Positions 9,099-17,225 of a stretch of 39,633 bases of DNA are shown one piece after another. The stretch is taken from the NCBI GenBank assembly GCA_003163855.1, contig PLRJ01000194.1, forward strand, positions 79,197-118,829, in the 5' to 3' direction. This stretch comes from Bryobacterales bacterium. Lineage in GTDB: Bacteria > Acidobacteriota > Terriglobia > Bryobacterales > Bryobacteraceae. Below the pieces are notes generated by a model. It ran no database searches and was not told the origin of the DNA. It saw nothing but the letters and a program-made list of their open reading frames with translations. Each line of letters begins with the position of its first letter. Position 1 is the first letter of the stretch. The translations under genes were made by a program, and so were the position numbers.

Positions 9099-9150
9099 AT
9101 AGTATTGGCGAAGAAATTACGAATATCAAGAGAAAAGTTCTAGCTGAGAA
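9099..9150 (-). promoter_or_regulatory. Candidate lexA promoter and inverted repeat
   Basis: On the minus strand upstream of lexA there is TTGATA (plus positions 9124-9129), and 19 bases later TACTAT (9099-9104), a loose sigma-70-like pair. Just upstream lies an imperfect palindrome, TTCTAGCTGAGAA (9138-9150), with TTCT/AGAA arms. LexA usually binds palindromes in its own promoter, so this is a possible operator. The spacing is long and the consensus for this organism is unknown to me, so this is only a suggestion. Confidence 0.25.
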
Positions 9151-9264
9151 GTCCTTTTCCCTCCTATACTTATAATTTCTGAGTAATCATTCGGCGAGAG
9201 GAAGACTCTACAGTTTTCAAGAGATGTCAAGCCAGCGGCAGTCTGTAGGTTCTGTGTGTTTCTA

Positions 9265-9684
9265 ATGTCCGAACAAGTGTTGCTTTACGTCGAAGACGAA
9301 GACGCCGCGGTCTTCCTTTTGGAAACCGCGCTCAAAGAGGCTGAAATCAAGGTGACTTTGCTTCGCGTAGCCGACGGAGAAGAGGCGCTCGCCTTCTTAC
9401 GTAGAGCAGGCAGCTATAGTCATGCTCCGCGACCTGACATGATTCTGCTCGACCTGAATCTGCCGCGGAAAACCGGCCACGAAGTACTTTCCGAGATGCG
9501 TGAAGACAACGCACTGCATGGCATCCCGGTGGTGGTTTTTACCTCTTCCGCCGCGCCTTCCGATCGGCGGAAGTCAATGGCTCTGGGCGCGTTCAAGCAC
9601 ATTACAAAACCATCTTCTTTCGATGGATTTGTGGAGGCGATTAAGGACGCGTGTTCGCCTTTGCTGAACGGTTCCGCTGCCTAG
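9265..9684 (+). CDS. CheY-like single-domain response regulator (Rcp1 type)
   Basis: This stand-alone receiver domain of 139 residues has no output domain. Acidic residues Glu10/Asp11, phosphoacceptor Asp63 (LLDLNLP), Thr93 (VFTSS) and Lys115 (ITKP) are visible. The longer loop between helix 2 and strand 3 (AGSYSHAPRPD) is typical of Rcp1-type regulators, which usually work with phytochrome-like or PAS histidine kinases. A GTG at 9256 is in frame, but the ATG at 9265 begins the family-typical MSEQVLLYVEDE, so I use it. No kinase is adjacent; the PAS kinase at 31571 has the kind of HisKA domain that often pairs with this regulator type. It converges with the FmdB gene, 5 bases between stops. 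Confidence 0.92.
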   Translation: MSEQVLLYVEDEDAAVFLLETALKEAEIKVTLLRVADGEEALAFLRRAGSYSHAPRPDMILLDLNLPRKTGHEVLSEMREDNALHGIPVVVFTSSAAPSDRRKSMALGAFKHITKPSSFDGFVEAIKDACSPLLNGSAA

Positions 9685-9689
9685 CGGGT

Positions 9690-9935
9690 TTAGTTCATAT
9701 TCATACCGCACATACCGCCCCCGCACATACCTTGTCCACATGCCGCCGCGCCACAACCGGTCGCCGGTTCGGCACTCTTGGAGCTGCCCGCGCGGGCTGC
9801 GAAGGTGGAGTACTCCGTCGTCAGGTGGTCCTGACCGCAACCGGGACATCGGACGGCATCCGCGTCGGCGCTGCGCCGGACTAGCTTCTCGAACTTGGTT
9901 CCGCAGTCGTCACAAGAATATTCGAAAATAGGCAT
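9690..9935 (-). CDS. FmdB-family zinc ribbon protein with Cys/Met/Gly-rich tail
   Basis: The 81-residue product starts MPIFEYSCDDCG, the hallmark of the FmdB/CxxC_CxxC_SSSS regulatory zinc ribbon. The zinc ligands are Cys8, Cys11, Cys30 and Cys33. After residue 55 it changes to a low-complexity tail with four more cysteines and several methionines in the pattern CGAAACGQGMCGGGMCG. FmdB was proposed as a regulator of formamidase genes, but the family's general role is unknown. The tail looks able to bind a metal. The gene is divergent from msrB across about 109 bases. Confidence 0.88.
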   Translation of the reverse strand: MPIFEYSCDDCGTKFEKLVRRSADADAVRCPGCGQDHLTTEYSTFAARAGSSKSAEPATGCGAAACGQGMCGGGMCGMNMN

Positions 9936-10044
9936 AGATTTAGCCTAGCAGGATTGCAGAGTTTGAAAGATCCTGGGGCGGGTTGTAGAGCGTACATTCC
10001 ACAACCGTAACTTCCTCTCAACCCATCCGAATTACCATGTAGAT

Positions 10045-10596
10045 ATGCGACGCAGAACATTTCTCTCAAGATCGATTAGTCTGGCTGCGGGCGCTGGGCT
10101 GCTATTTGCAAGCGGAAAAACGGCCAGCGCCTTCGGTAAGGCTCCCAAGATGGTGAAGCTGGTTGAGTTCACTGAGGCAGGTCAGCGCAAAGGAGTTGTG
10201 GAAGTGGAAAAGGTACAGAAGACCGACGCTGAGTGGAAGGCGCAGTTAAGCCCGGAGCAGTTTGACGTCACACGAAAAGCGGGTACCGAACGCCCGTTCA
10301 CCGGTAAATACTGGAACAATCATGAACACGGCCTCTACAAGTGCATCTGCTGCGGCAACGCCTTGTTCACCTCTGAGACTAAGTTCGAATCGGGCACTGG
10401 TTGGCCCAGCTTTTATCAGCCGATCGCCAAAGAAAACGTGACCACTCACAACGATATGTCTCTCGGCATGATCAGGAGCGAGGTTCTCTGCTCCAAATGC
10501 GATGCCCATCTAGGCCACGTGTTCGACGATGGTCCGCGTCCAACCGGGCTGCGCTACTGCATGAATTCGGCCTCGCTGGACTTTGTAAAAATCTAA
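10045..10596 (+). CDS. msrB: Peptide-methionine (R)-S-oxide reductase, exported by Tat
   Basis: MsrB reduces methionine-R-sulfoxide in oxidised proteins. This 183-residue version starts with a twin-arginine-like signal (RRRTFLSRS, then a hydrophobic stretch and AxA before residue 30), so it should act in the periplasm. The zinc site is complete: Cys100, Cys103, Cys149, Cys152. The catalytic Cys172 lies in RYCMNSASL, and the substrate-pocket signature GTGWPSF is at 117-123. No resolving cysteine is obvious among the zinc-free residues. An esterase gene follows after 15 bases and may be co-transcribed. Confidence 0.94.
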   Translation: MRRRTFLSRSISLAAGAGLLFASGKTASAFGKAPKMVKLVEFTEAGQRKGVVEVEKVQKTDAEWKAQLSPEQFDVTRKAGTERPFTGKYWNNHEHGLYKCICCGNALFTSETKFESGTGWPSFYQPIAKENVTTHNDMSLGMIRSEVLCSKCDAHLGHVFDDGPRPTGLRYCMNSASLDFVKI

Positions 10597-10611
10597 GGAC
10601 CTGCTGCTTCG

Positions 10612-11412
10612 TTGCCTCATACCTTAACCGGGATCTTTAACCTTCATCAAAGCGTTAGATCCCGATTTCTGCCCGCTGCTCGAGACATTATCGTTTACCT
10701 GCCACCTCAGTACAGCACCTCGCCGCAGGCGCGCTTTTCGGTGCTGTATATGAACGACGGTCAGAATCTTTTCGACTCGGCAACCGCGTTCCTGGGCAAT
10801 GAGTGGGGATTGGACGAGACGGCCGAAGAGCTGATCAATGCGGGTGAAATACTGCCGATTATTATCGTCGGTGTCTACAACACCGGCACGCAGCGTCTTA
10901 CCGAATACACGCATGTAAGGGACCGCGCACGTCGCGGTGGACGTGCTTCGGCCTATGGCAAGTTCCTGGTGCGCGAGTTGAAACCGTTCATCGACGCGGA
11001 ATATCGTACCCTTTCGGGCGCAGACGATACCGGACTGGGAGGATCGTCTCTCGGTGGGCTGGTCAGCCTTTACCTCGGCCTCGAACATTCCAAGGTATTT
11101 GGCAAACTCGCCGTCATGTCGCCGTCAGTCTGGTGGGGCGGCCGGGCCATTCTTGAAAACGTCCGGCGCTACCGCGGAGCCGAGCACGCAAAGATATGGC
11201 TGGATATCGGGACAGCGGAGTCTGCAAGCGGCGAAAAGACCGTGCGCGACACCGAGGACCTGCGCGATGCACTCATTGAAAAGGGCTGGCAGCTAGGTTC
11301 GAACCTTTCCTACTTACGCGACCACGGAGCCGGCCATAACGAACGAGCCTGGGGCTCGCGCATTCGCGATGCGCTGAAGTTCCTTTTCCCGCCCGTAGAT
11401 CCTGCGGCCTGA
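10612..11412 (+). CDS. Alpha/beta-hydrolase, enterochelin esterase/esterase D-like
   Basis: This is a predicted serine esterase of 266 residues from the Fes/IroE/esterase D superfamily. Strands leading to IIVYLPPQY and FSVLYMNDGQNLFD are family hallmarks, the nucleophile elbow is GSSLG with Ser146, and a candidate catalytic histidine lies in the RDHGAGHNERAW segment near the end. The substrate is unknown; relatives hydrolyse siderophore trilactones or small esters. There is no signal peptide, so it should be cytoplasmic. The start is a TTG at 10612, 15 bases after the msrB stop; no ATG is available before the first conserved strand. The weak start codon is the main doubt. Confidence 0.87.
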   Translation: MPHTLTGIFNLHQSVRSRFLPAARDIIVYLPPQYSTSPQARFSVLYMNDGQNLFDSATAFLGNEWGLDETAEELINAGEILPIIIVGVYNTGTQRLTEYTHVRDRARRGGRASAYGKFLVRELKPFIDAEYRTLSGADDTGLGGSSLGGLVSLYLGLEHSKVFGKLAVMSPSVWWGGRAILENVRRYRGAEHAKIWLDIGTAESASGEKTVRDTEDLRDALIEKGWQLGSNLSYLRDHGAGHNERAWGSRIRDALKFLFPPVDPAA

Positions 11413-11456
11413 ACTTTTCGTTTCCTCTTTTCGTAGCATAGATCAGAGGAAAAGCC

Positions 11457-12359
11457 ATGGCCTTCTGTACGAACTGCGGTACCCAGATTCCCGATGCATC
11501 ACGATTTTGCGTCAACTGCGGAACACCTCTCTCTGGCGCGCCGGTAGCGCCGATCGGAACCGCCAGTTACGGACCCCCGCCGCCTCCCCCGCTGAAATAT
11601 GACATTGAGGGTCACAACCTGCAGATCGCCCGCGTTCACATGCAGCCGGGCCAGGAGATCTATGCCGAAGCAGGCAAGATGATTTACAAGACCGCCTCTG
11701 TCGATTGGACCACCCGCATGACAGGCCAGAGCTTCGGCGACAAGATTCTGGGCGCCATCAAGCGCAAGCTGATGGGGGAATCACTATTCTTCACTTACTT
11801 CCGCGCGCAGATGGGTCCGGGTGAAGTTGGCTTTGCCGGCCATTATCCGGGCAAAATACAGGTTTTCGATTTAGCTCCGGGCCAGACCATGATGGTCCAG
11901 CGGGATGGCTTTCTATTCGCCCAAAGTTCCGTCACGTTGGATATCGCGCTGGTGAAACGCCTGGGTGCAGGCATTCTCGGCGGCGAGGGTTTCATTCTGC
12001 AAAAGCTGACCGGTCCAGGATTAGTCTTCATACACGCGGGCGGCGATCATGTCGATTTCAACCTCGCCCCTGGAGAGACGCTGCAGGTGCAGACGGGACA
12101 TCTGGTGGCGTTTGAGCCTTCTGTGAACTACGACATTCAGATGGTGGGCAGCATCCGTACGGCCATCTTCGGCGGGGAAGGATTGTTTCTCGCAACCCTG
12201 ACAGGACCGGGACGCGTGCTGCTTCAATCCATGACGTTGGAACGCCTGCGCCATGAACTGGCTCCAGCCGAACACCGCGGTGCAGGTCAGGAAAGTTCCA
12301 ACCCCTTGGGAGCGCTGGTCAGCGGCAACTTCGGCAGTTTCTTTGGCAACGACGAGTAA
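11457..12359 (+). CDS. AIM24/TIGR00266-family protein with N-terminal zinc ribbon
   Basis: This 300-residue protein carries a zinc-ribbon tip (Cys4, Cys7, Cys18, Cys21; CTNCG and CVNCG) and a short proline-rich linker (about 37-46). A long domain with the AIM24 signature follows: QEIYAEAGKMIYKT, then paired GPGEVGFAGHYPGKI and repeated GILGGEGFILQKLTGPGLV / AIFGGEGLFLATLTGPGRV blocks. The family forms a trimeric beta-barrel-like fold of unknown biochemical role; mitochondrial AIM24 affects MICOS stability. An AGAGGAAAAGCC stretch sits before the ATG and gives a good ribosome binding site. It is the last plus-strand gene before the decayed region and the exopolysaccharide operon. Confidence 0.9.
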   Translation: MAFCTNCGTQIPDASRFCVNCGTPLSGAPVAPIGTASYGPPPPPPLKYDIEGHNLQIARVHMQPGQEIYAEAGKMIYKTASVDWTTRMTGQSFGDKILGAIKRKLMGESLFFTYFRAQMGPGEVGFAGHYPGKIQVFDLAPGQTMMVQRDGFLFAQSSVTLDIALVKRLGAGILGGEGFILQKLTGPGLVFIHAGGDHVDFNLAPGETLQVQTGHLVAFEPSVNYDIQMVGSIRTAIFGGEGLFLATLTGPGRVLLQSMTLERLRHELAPAEHRGAGQESSNPLGALVSGNFGSFFGNDE

Positions 12360-12760
12360 GCTTTCCTCTTCTGGGGGACGACAACCGCGCTTTACCTAAA
12401 AGTGGAGAATAGCTTTGCCGCAATGCACTGATTAACCCTTCGTGCCACTGTGCATGTCCAGGCTTCCTGCGTGACGCTCATCTTTTATCTCCTGCTCATT
12501 CAAAAGCGAAATCCAAACACGCCCGTCAGCGAGATACGCCGTAAGATACTCTGGCTCAAGAATTGTGCAGCCGAAGTCGAACGCGAGAAGGGCTTCGCAC
12601 ATGATGTTTGCGGAGAGGAAAAGTGGAAAAAATAGAAAGAACGAGTCCATTCATTGCAATCGTAAAGGGCCCCAGCTTGGCGAGCAAAAGCTACTTTTGA
12701 ACCCGTCAATGGAGCAAGAATCAAAATAAGCGCCGAACTCCGGCTTCTGACTGACGGAGT
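12360..12760. other. Gene-poor stretch with possible DUF2442-like remnant
   Basis: I see no intact gene in these 400 bases. On the minus strand a frame from 12650 to 12432 contains YLTAYLADGRVWISLL, which resembles the core of DUF2442 proteins (often found next to toxin-antitoxin genes). The frame around it does not look like the rest of that family and stops soon after, so at most it is a decayed copy. The other frames give only short peptides without recognisable motifs. No terminator hairpin was found after the AIM24 gene. Confidence 0.3.
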
Positions 12761-13124
12761 TTATAGCTGCGCTGGCTTCAGGACGGTGATTCCCGAATAG
12801 CGCTTAAAATCATCGCCATTGAACGTCAATAGCTGCTGCACTCCCTAAACGCCCATCGCTGCTACCAGGTGCGCGTCATGCGCCTGCTTGCCAGAAACAA
12901 TCTGGTCACTGACTAGCTTTGTCCATGCTTCAGCGAGACCTGCCGCGCCATCCAGCAGAGAGAAAATACTGCGCAATTCCGCATTTCATCCATGTGACGA
13001 TGCAGCGATCAAAATTCTGCGTCAGCAGCTTATCCAAGGCCGCCAGCCCTATCGCATGATGCACATGCGAAGTTTGCGCGACCCGCAGCAGAATGTTGCT
13101 GTCAGCCAGAAGAGGGGAGGGCAT
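12761..13124 (-). pseudogene. Decayed PIN-domain toxin (VapC-like)
   Basis: The start reads MPSPLLADSNILLRVAQTSHVHHAI, with the first PIN aspartate in LLADSN. The frame then runs into LLTQNFDRCIV and loses the family pattern. A second frame resumes at VFSLL and continues LDGAAGLAEAWTKLVSDQIVSGKQAHDAHLVAAMGV. It hits a TAG (12845-12847), then reads through to GVQQLLTFNGDDFKRY and a natural stop at 12761. The pieces are the N- and C-terminal thirds of a PIN RNase of about 140 residues. The middle, normally about 35-40 residues with a conserved acidic position, is missing. Frameshift, stop codon and probable internal deletion make a working toxin very unlikely. It directly follows the antitoxin remnant. 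Confidence 0.75.
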
Positions 13125-13398
13125 TTAGCGACCGTGGTCGCCGTAAATGGATTCGCGCTCCATGTCCTCGTCGGCCAAGACGACGGTGTTGCCGGCATGG
13201 CTTTGCGCCCATGCCTGAAGATTCTGACGGCGCTGCTCAAATGAAAGCTCATGTGCCGGCCGGGAAAAAATCAGCCGATGTTTTCGCAAGTATTTGGCCG
13301 CGCACCAGGTTCCGAACGTAGTCGGACACGTCAACGCCTTCCGCCCGTGCTTGCGCAAGCAGGCATGCCTCCATGTCGGGTGGAAAATGGATGGTCAT
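13125..13398 (-). pseudogene. Frameshifted VapB-like antitoxin gene
   Basis: From the ATG at 13398 the frame reads MTIHFPPDMEACLLAQARAE, continues with VDVSDYVRNLV, and ends early at 13249. The ending typical of such antitoxins, HELSFEQRRQNLQAWAQSH then DEDMERESIYGDHGR, is in another frame and stops at 13125. The distance between the start and that stop is 274 bases, not a multiple of three. The switch must fall near the six-A run at 13265-13270 on the plus strand, a classic slippage site. A one-base sequencing error there would restore the gene. Its ATG overlaps the TGA of the flippase gene (ATGA). Confidence 0.72.
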
Positions 13399-14672
13399 TT
13401 GTTCTCGCGCAGATAGTGCAGCGGCGCCCATCGGGCCGGATCTTTGCGCAGTGCCAGCGCGTATGCGCCTATAACTACTGCTGTTGCTGCTGCATTCGCC
13501 AGAATGATGCTCCACAAAGCTCCGGCCAGTCCGAATTTCTTCAGCAGTGCAAAAGCTGATCCCACGCCGACCACCGAACCGGCTACGCCCGAAACAAACT
13601 GGTGCGCGGAATTCTGCGCCGCGCGTAAGAGCGTTGAAAACCCTCCTGCCAAAACGGCCAGCAACGCACCGGCTGCCAACAGCGGCAAATAGCCCAGATA
13701 CTCGGCCATCTTACCGGCGTACAGAACCTTCTCCAGAAACGGGCCTGCCATTATCAAAACCGCCATATAAGCCATGCCGGCGATCAGCATCAATGCCGGA
13801 AAGAAAATAACGTGCCGCAGACCTGGTCCCGTTCCCGATTGTTTGATTCGCCTGGCAAACCTCGGCAACGCATAAACGTTGAACGCGGTCATAAGTTGCG
13901 ACAGCGGCAGCACAAAATTCATCAGCGCGCGCAAGGCGCCCGCTGACTTTAGATCCACCAGCAGGGAAAGCATAATGGTCTGCACGTCGGGTATACCGAC
14001 CGCAAGAAGCGAGGACGCTAATAGCCATTTGCCATAGCGCCAATGCTCCTTTGCGACTTCCATCATCCCGCCAGAGTCGGCCTTCGGCATGCGCCCGGCG
14101 AATCCGGCTATCCAAGAAACACCTATCGCTAAGGTACCGCTGGCTGCCGACAACATACTCGTGGCGTTCAACGTCCACAGTACGGCGCCAACTAAAACGG
14201 CGTAGATGAGACTGTACCGCAGCGCTTTCCCGGGTTGGTGCATAACGTGTTGCTCGCGCCGCCTGGTCAACAGCAGCATATAGCCGGGCAGGCACAGGGC
14301 GAGTCCCAGCAACGACCTTCTCACCACCGGTTCGCGATAGAAAAAGCCGAGCAGCGCTGCCACAACACTCAATGCCGCCGCCACCAGCCATTGAAGGCGA
14401 TTCACGCGCGCCAGGTAGGGCTTCAGTTTGTCGCCAAACTCGCTGGGACCGATGATGATCATCGGTTCCACGATCAATGCATTGTGAAACGCCGCAAAGA
14501 CCAGGCAGAACGACCATGCAACGGAAAACGCGCCATAATCCGAGCGCGTCAGCCAGCGCGCCAACAGCACATTCATCACGAAGTTGGTGGACGACGCAAC
14601 GCCCTGATCAGCCACGCTCGCCAGCACTTTACCAAACAGCGGCCGCCAGCGCCGCCTCCCCACGTTGGTCAA
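13395..14672 (-). CDS. Polysaccharide flippase (Wzx/MATE-like)
   Basis: This polytopic membrane protein has about 12 predicted helices and is the likely flippase that moves lipid-linked repeat units to the periplasmic face. The N-terminal VADQGVASSTNFVMNVLLAR matches the first helix of Wzx-type proteins, followed by the LTRSDYGAFSVAWS segment. The frame continues upstream to 14858, but those 62 codons overlap the glycosyltransferase gene in another frame. I therefore start at the TTG at 14672, four bases after the TGA of that gene; a GTG at 14663 is an alternative. The gene ends in an ATGA overlap with the decayed antitoxin gene. It is the last gene of the exopolysaccharide operon. Confidence 0.87.
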   Translation of the reverse strand: MTNVGRRRWRPLFGKVLASVADQGVASSTNFVMNVLLARWLTRSDYGAFSVAWSFCLVFAAFHNALIVEPMIIIGPSEFGDKLKPYLARVNRLQWLVAAALSVVAALLGFFYREPVVRRSLLGLALCLPGYMLLLTRRREQHVMHQPGKALRYSLIYAVLVGAVLWTLNATSMLSAASGTLAIGVSWIAGFAGRMPKADSGGMMEVAKEHWRYGKWLLASSLLAVGIPDVQTIMLSLLVDLKSAGALRALMNFVLPLSQLMTAFNVYALPRFARRIKQSGTGPGLRHVIFFPALMLIAGMAYMAVLIMAGPFLEKVLYAGKMAEYLGYLPLLAAGALLAVLAGGFSTLLRAAQNSAHQFVSGVAGSVVGVGSAFALLKKFGLAGALWSIILANAAATAVVIGAYALALRKDPARWAPLHYLRENK

Positions 14673-14676
14673 CGGA

Positions 14677-15849
14677 TCACCCGTTTCCGGCGTCAATTGC
14701 TTGCTGATAGATGTCGAGCAAAGTCGCCAGATTATCTTTAGCGCCGAAATGACTTTCAAAATACTGGCGGGTTGGATAGCGCATCCGGGCCAGTTCGTCG
14801 CCATTCTTGAATGCCTCTTCAACGCACTCGGCCAAAGCGGAGGCATTTCCGCTTTCAAACAGGTGACCGTTCACTCCCTCGGTGACAATCGTTGCCAGCA
14901 CACCTTGATTTCCGGCGATAATGGGCGTGCCGCATGCCATGGCCTCAACCATCGACATAGGCGAACCTTCGTACCACTCAGAGGGAAACATAAGCGCGGA
15001 TGCATTGCGCATCAACTCAAACACGCGCTCCCGTTCGCAGCGTCCCAGATAGGTCGCGTTGGGAATTTCGGTCGTTCTCTCCGCCACAATCTCTTGCAGC
15101 GGACCGGTGCCCACAATTTGCAGCCGGATGCGTCCTTCAAGCTTTTCCCAGGCATCCAACAGCGTTATCACGCCCTTTTCCGGTGACAACCGGCCCACAA
15201 ATAACGCGTAGCCGCCGTAACCGCTCCCGATGCCTGGATCTTCCACCAGAAAATTAGGCTTAACGCGCATAAGCTGTTCCGGCAGGCCACCTTCGATGAA
15301 TTTATCTTTCGCGAATTCACTAAGCGCTATGTAGGCATTCACCTTGGAATCGTAAGTGCCCCACATCCGGTGCACGCTCAGCATGGCCACCGTCACCACA
15401 CTTGCCGGAAAACTTCCGCGATAACAACTATGTAGAGCGGCAGGGAAGGGGATTCGCTTGCCGACGCAATCCTCGCAGACGTCGCCCGCTCGATAAAGTG
15501 TTGCCGCCGGGCAGATCAGCCGGTAATTGTGCAACGTCTGGACTATTGGCGTTTTTTCCGCGCGCGCGGCATAGTAAATGGAGGGCGACATCAAAGGGAA
15601 CGTGTTGTGCACATGCACCACATCCGCTCCCAACTGGCTGATCTTCCTTCTTAGCGACTCGTACGATTCCTTATTCCAGAAGGCCTTAGCAGCAATCTCC
15701 AGTGCCGGCATCTGCTGAATGGCGTTATTGTGCAGCGTGTATTGCGAGACTTCGTGGCCTGCGCGCGTCAGCAATCGCTGCTCATTTTCAACGACCCAGT
15801 CTTCGCCTCCGGCCTGTTGATAGAAGTTGTGAACCTGTAGAATTCGCAT
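14677..15849 (-). CDS. Glycosyltransferase family 4 (GT-B)
   Basis: This is a retaining, nucleotide-sugar-dependent GT-B enzyme of 390 residues. The N-terminal domain begins MRILQVHNFYQQAGGEDWVV with the acceptor-side glycine-rich loop, and VVHVHNTFPLMSP follows. The C-terminal domain has FVGRLSPEKGV, IVGTGPL and the donor-binding EWYEGSPMSMVEAMACGTP with the E-x7-E pair. A cysteine-containing stretch (residues 125-145, CEDCVGKR) is present in a subset of GT4 enzymes. It should add one sugar to the repeat unit in the cytoplasm; donor and acceptor cannot be predicted. The polymerase gene lies 23 bases upstream. Confidence 0.93.
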   Translation of the reverse strand: MRILQVHNFYQQAGGEDWVVENEQRLLTRAGHEVSQYTLHNNAIQQMPALEIAAKAFWNKESYESLRRKISQLGADVVHVHNTFPLMSPSIYYAARAEKTPIVQTLHNYRLICPAATLYRAGDVCEDCVGKRIPFPAALHSCYRGSFPASVVTVAMLSVHRMWGTYDSKVNAYIALSEFAKDKFIEGGLPEQLMRVKPNFLVEDPGIGSGYGGYALFVGRLSPEKGVITLLDAWEKLEGRIRLQIVGTGPLQEIVAERTTEIPNATYLGRCERERVFELMRNASALMFPSEWYEGSPMSMVEAMACGTPIIAGNQGVLATIVTEGVNGHLFESGNASALAECVEEAFKNGDELARMRYPTRQYFESHFGAKDNLATLLDIYQQAIDAGNG

Positions 15850-15872
15850 GCGGTGTGCAGACGGGCCTTTGT

Positions 15873-17225
15873 TTAACCCGTCGCCATCGCGTCGCGAAGC
15901 ACGTATTCTTGTAGCACGCCGCTAGGGCCATCCTGCTGCGCTCTGACAAAGCGCGTTCTATAAGCGATGCCGGCCAGCGCAATCAGCAGCAGGATTCCAA
16001 TGTTCTCCGCGTGGCCAGCCCCGGCCAGAATATTCTCCCCGGTCACTCCTATGCAGAACGCGGGCACATAGCTAAACAATGGCTTTGCATAGCCGACTCC
16101 ATCCACTTTCATTCCCTTGTACGCGTACATCATCAATGACCCCAGGAACAGCAGCCACAAAATCAATCCGACAATTCCCCATTCATAAATGATGCGGAAC
16201 CACTCATTATGTACTGCCCGGTTCGGATCTCCGATACCGCGGCTTAAACTCCCGCCCAGCATGCGACCATTCGAAGTTCCATGCCCGAAGATTATCTCCA
16301 TGCCTGAGCTTTCACTGATCATCTCAATTGCGCGCGCATCCAGTGCACGCCGGAAACGGAAGGTTCCCAAGCCCGTATCTTTTTGATCGCCATCATAGGC
16401 GTCTACAATCGCCGCTGCAATTCTATATTGGTGCATTCCACGCAGCACACTGATAATAGGCGCAGCCGCCCAGAAAACCGCAACCACCGTCAGCATGACA
16501 CTTGCCAGCACAAAAATCTTGGTTGAGGCTCTAAGTTCCGAGATAAGCAGCGCGATGATGGTTGCCACCGCCATGGCAATCAGCCAGATTCTGCTGCCAT
16601 CGAAGAAAATCACCACAGCTATTGAGATGGATAGCGAGGTCCGCACCCAAGGCAAAAGACTGCGCGAGCACAGCGCGATGACGTAAAAAGCGGCCATGAG
16701 AGCGGCGAAAGCTTGGGCCGAGGTAAAAGCGGTAAAGCGGTCGGTAGAATCGCCCCCGGCTTTAAAGATGTCACCTTGCGTGTGGATAATGATCATGCGC
16801 AAGGCTGCGATGCCAATGCATCCGGCGGCTGAAAAGAAAGCTATGGCCGGCGTCAGGAATCTGCCCTTAGTGGCGCGCATGAAAACCATGCAGATGAGGA
16901 ACGACCCGGCCATCTGCATCACCAGTTTCGCGGCGGCCAGCGGGAAGAGCGACCACATGGAGGCAACCGACGCATAAGCCATTAAGAACAACCAGGCGAT
17001 GGGCGCCACAACAATCTGCCTATGTCCGGCATAGGCGCGCAAGCGCCACAGCATAATAATCGGCCACACTAGGCCCTTGGTGGCATTGAGTACCCCAACG
17101 TCTGCGCTGGCACTCGCAAAGTCGACCGTGGAAAGCATCAGGTAAGCCACCAGCGCCCAGCGTATGGGCAGCACGATCGCGGCGGTCAGCAAGACGCCGT
17201 AAAGAATAAGCGGTAAATAGATCAT
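15873..17225 (-). CDS. O-antigen polymerase/ligase-like membrane protein (Wzy/WaaL)
   Basis: This 450-residue protein is hydrophobic throughout with about 11-12 predicted helices and a large loop near residues 275-350. The loop holds FRFRRALDARAIEMISESS, then GHGTSNGRML and VHNEWFRIIYEWGIVG. This HNEW block followed by a helix is a recognisable feature of O-antigen ligase/polymerase (Wzy_C) proteins. In a cluster with a flippase and two glycosyltransferases it is most likely the polymerase that joins repeat units. Its ATG directly follows the TAA of the upstream GT4 gene. Confidence 0.87.
   Translation of the reverse strand: MIYLPLILYGVLLTAAIVLPIRWALVAYLMLSTVDFASASADVGVLNATKGLVWPIIMLWRLRAYAGHRQIVVAPIAWLFLMAYASVASMWSLFPLAAAKLVMQMAGSFLICMVFMRATKGRFLTPAIAFFSAAGCIGIAALRMIIIHTQGDIFKAGGDSTDRFTAFTSAQAFAALMAAFYVIALCSRSLLPWVRTSLSISIAVVIFFDGSRIWLIAMAVATIIALLISELRASTKIFVLASVMLTVVAVFWAAAPIISVLRGMHQYRIAAAIVDAYDGDQKDTGLGTFRFRRALDARAIEMISESSGMEIIFGHGTSNGRMLGGSLSRGIGDPNRAVHNEWFRIIYEWGIVGLILWLLFLGSLMMYAYKGMKVDGVGYAKPLFSYVPAFCIGVTGENILAGAGHAENIGILLLIALAGIAYRTRFVRAQQDGPSGVLQEYVLRDAMATG

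Noticed and set aside
14235-14741. Plus-strand frame of 168 codons opposite the flippase and GT4 genes
   Set aside because: Antisense to two recognised genes; composition typical of a shadow frame.
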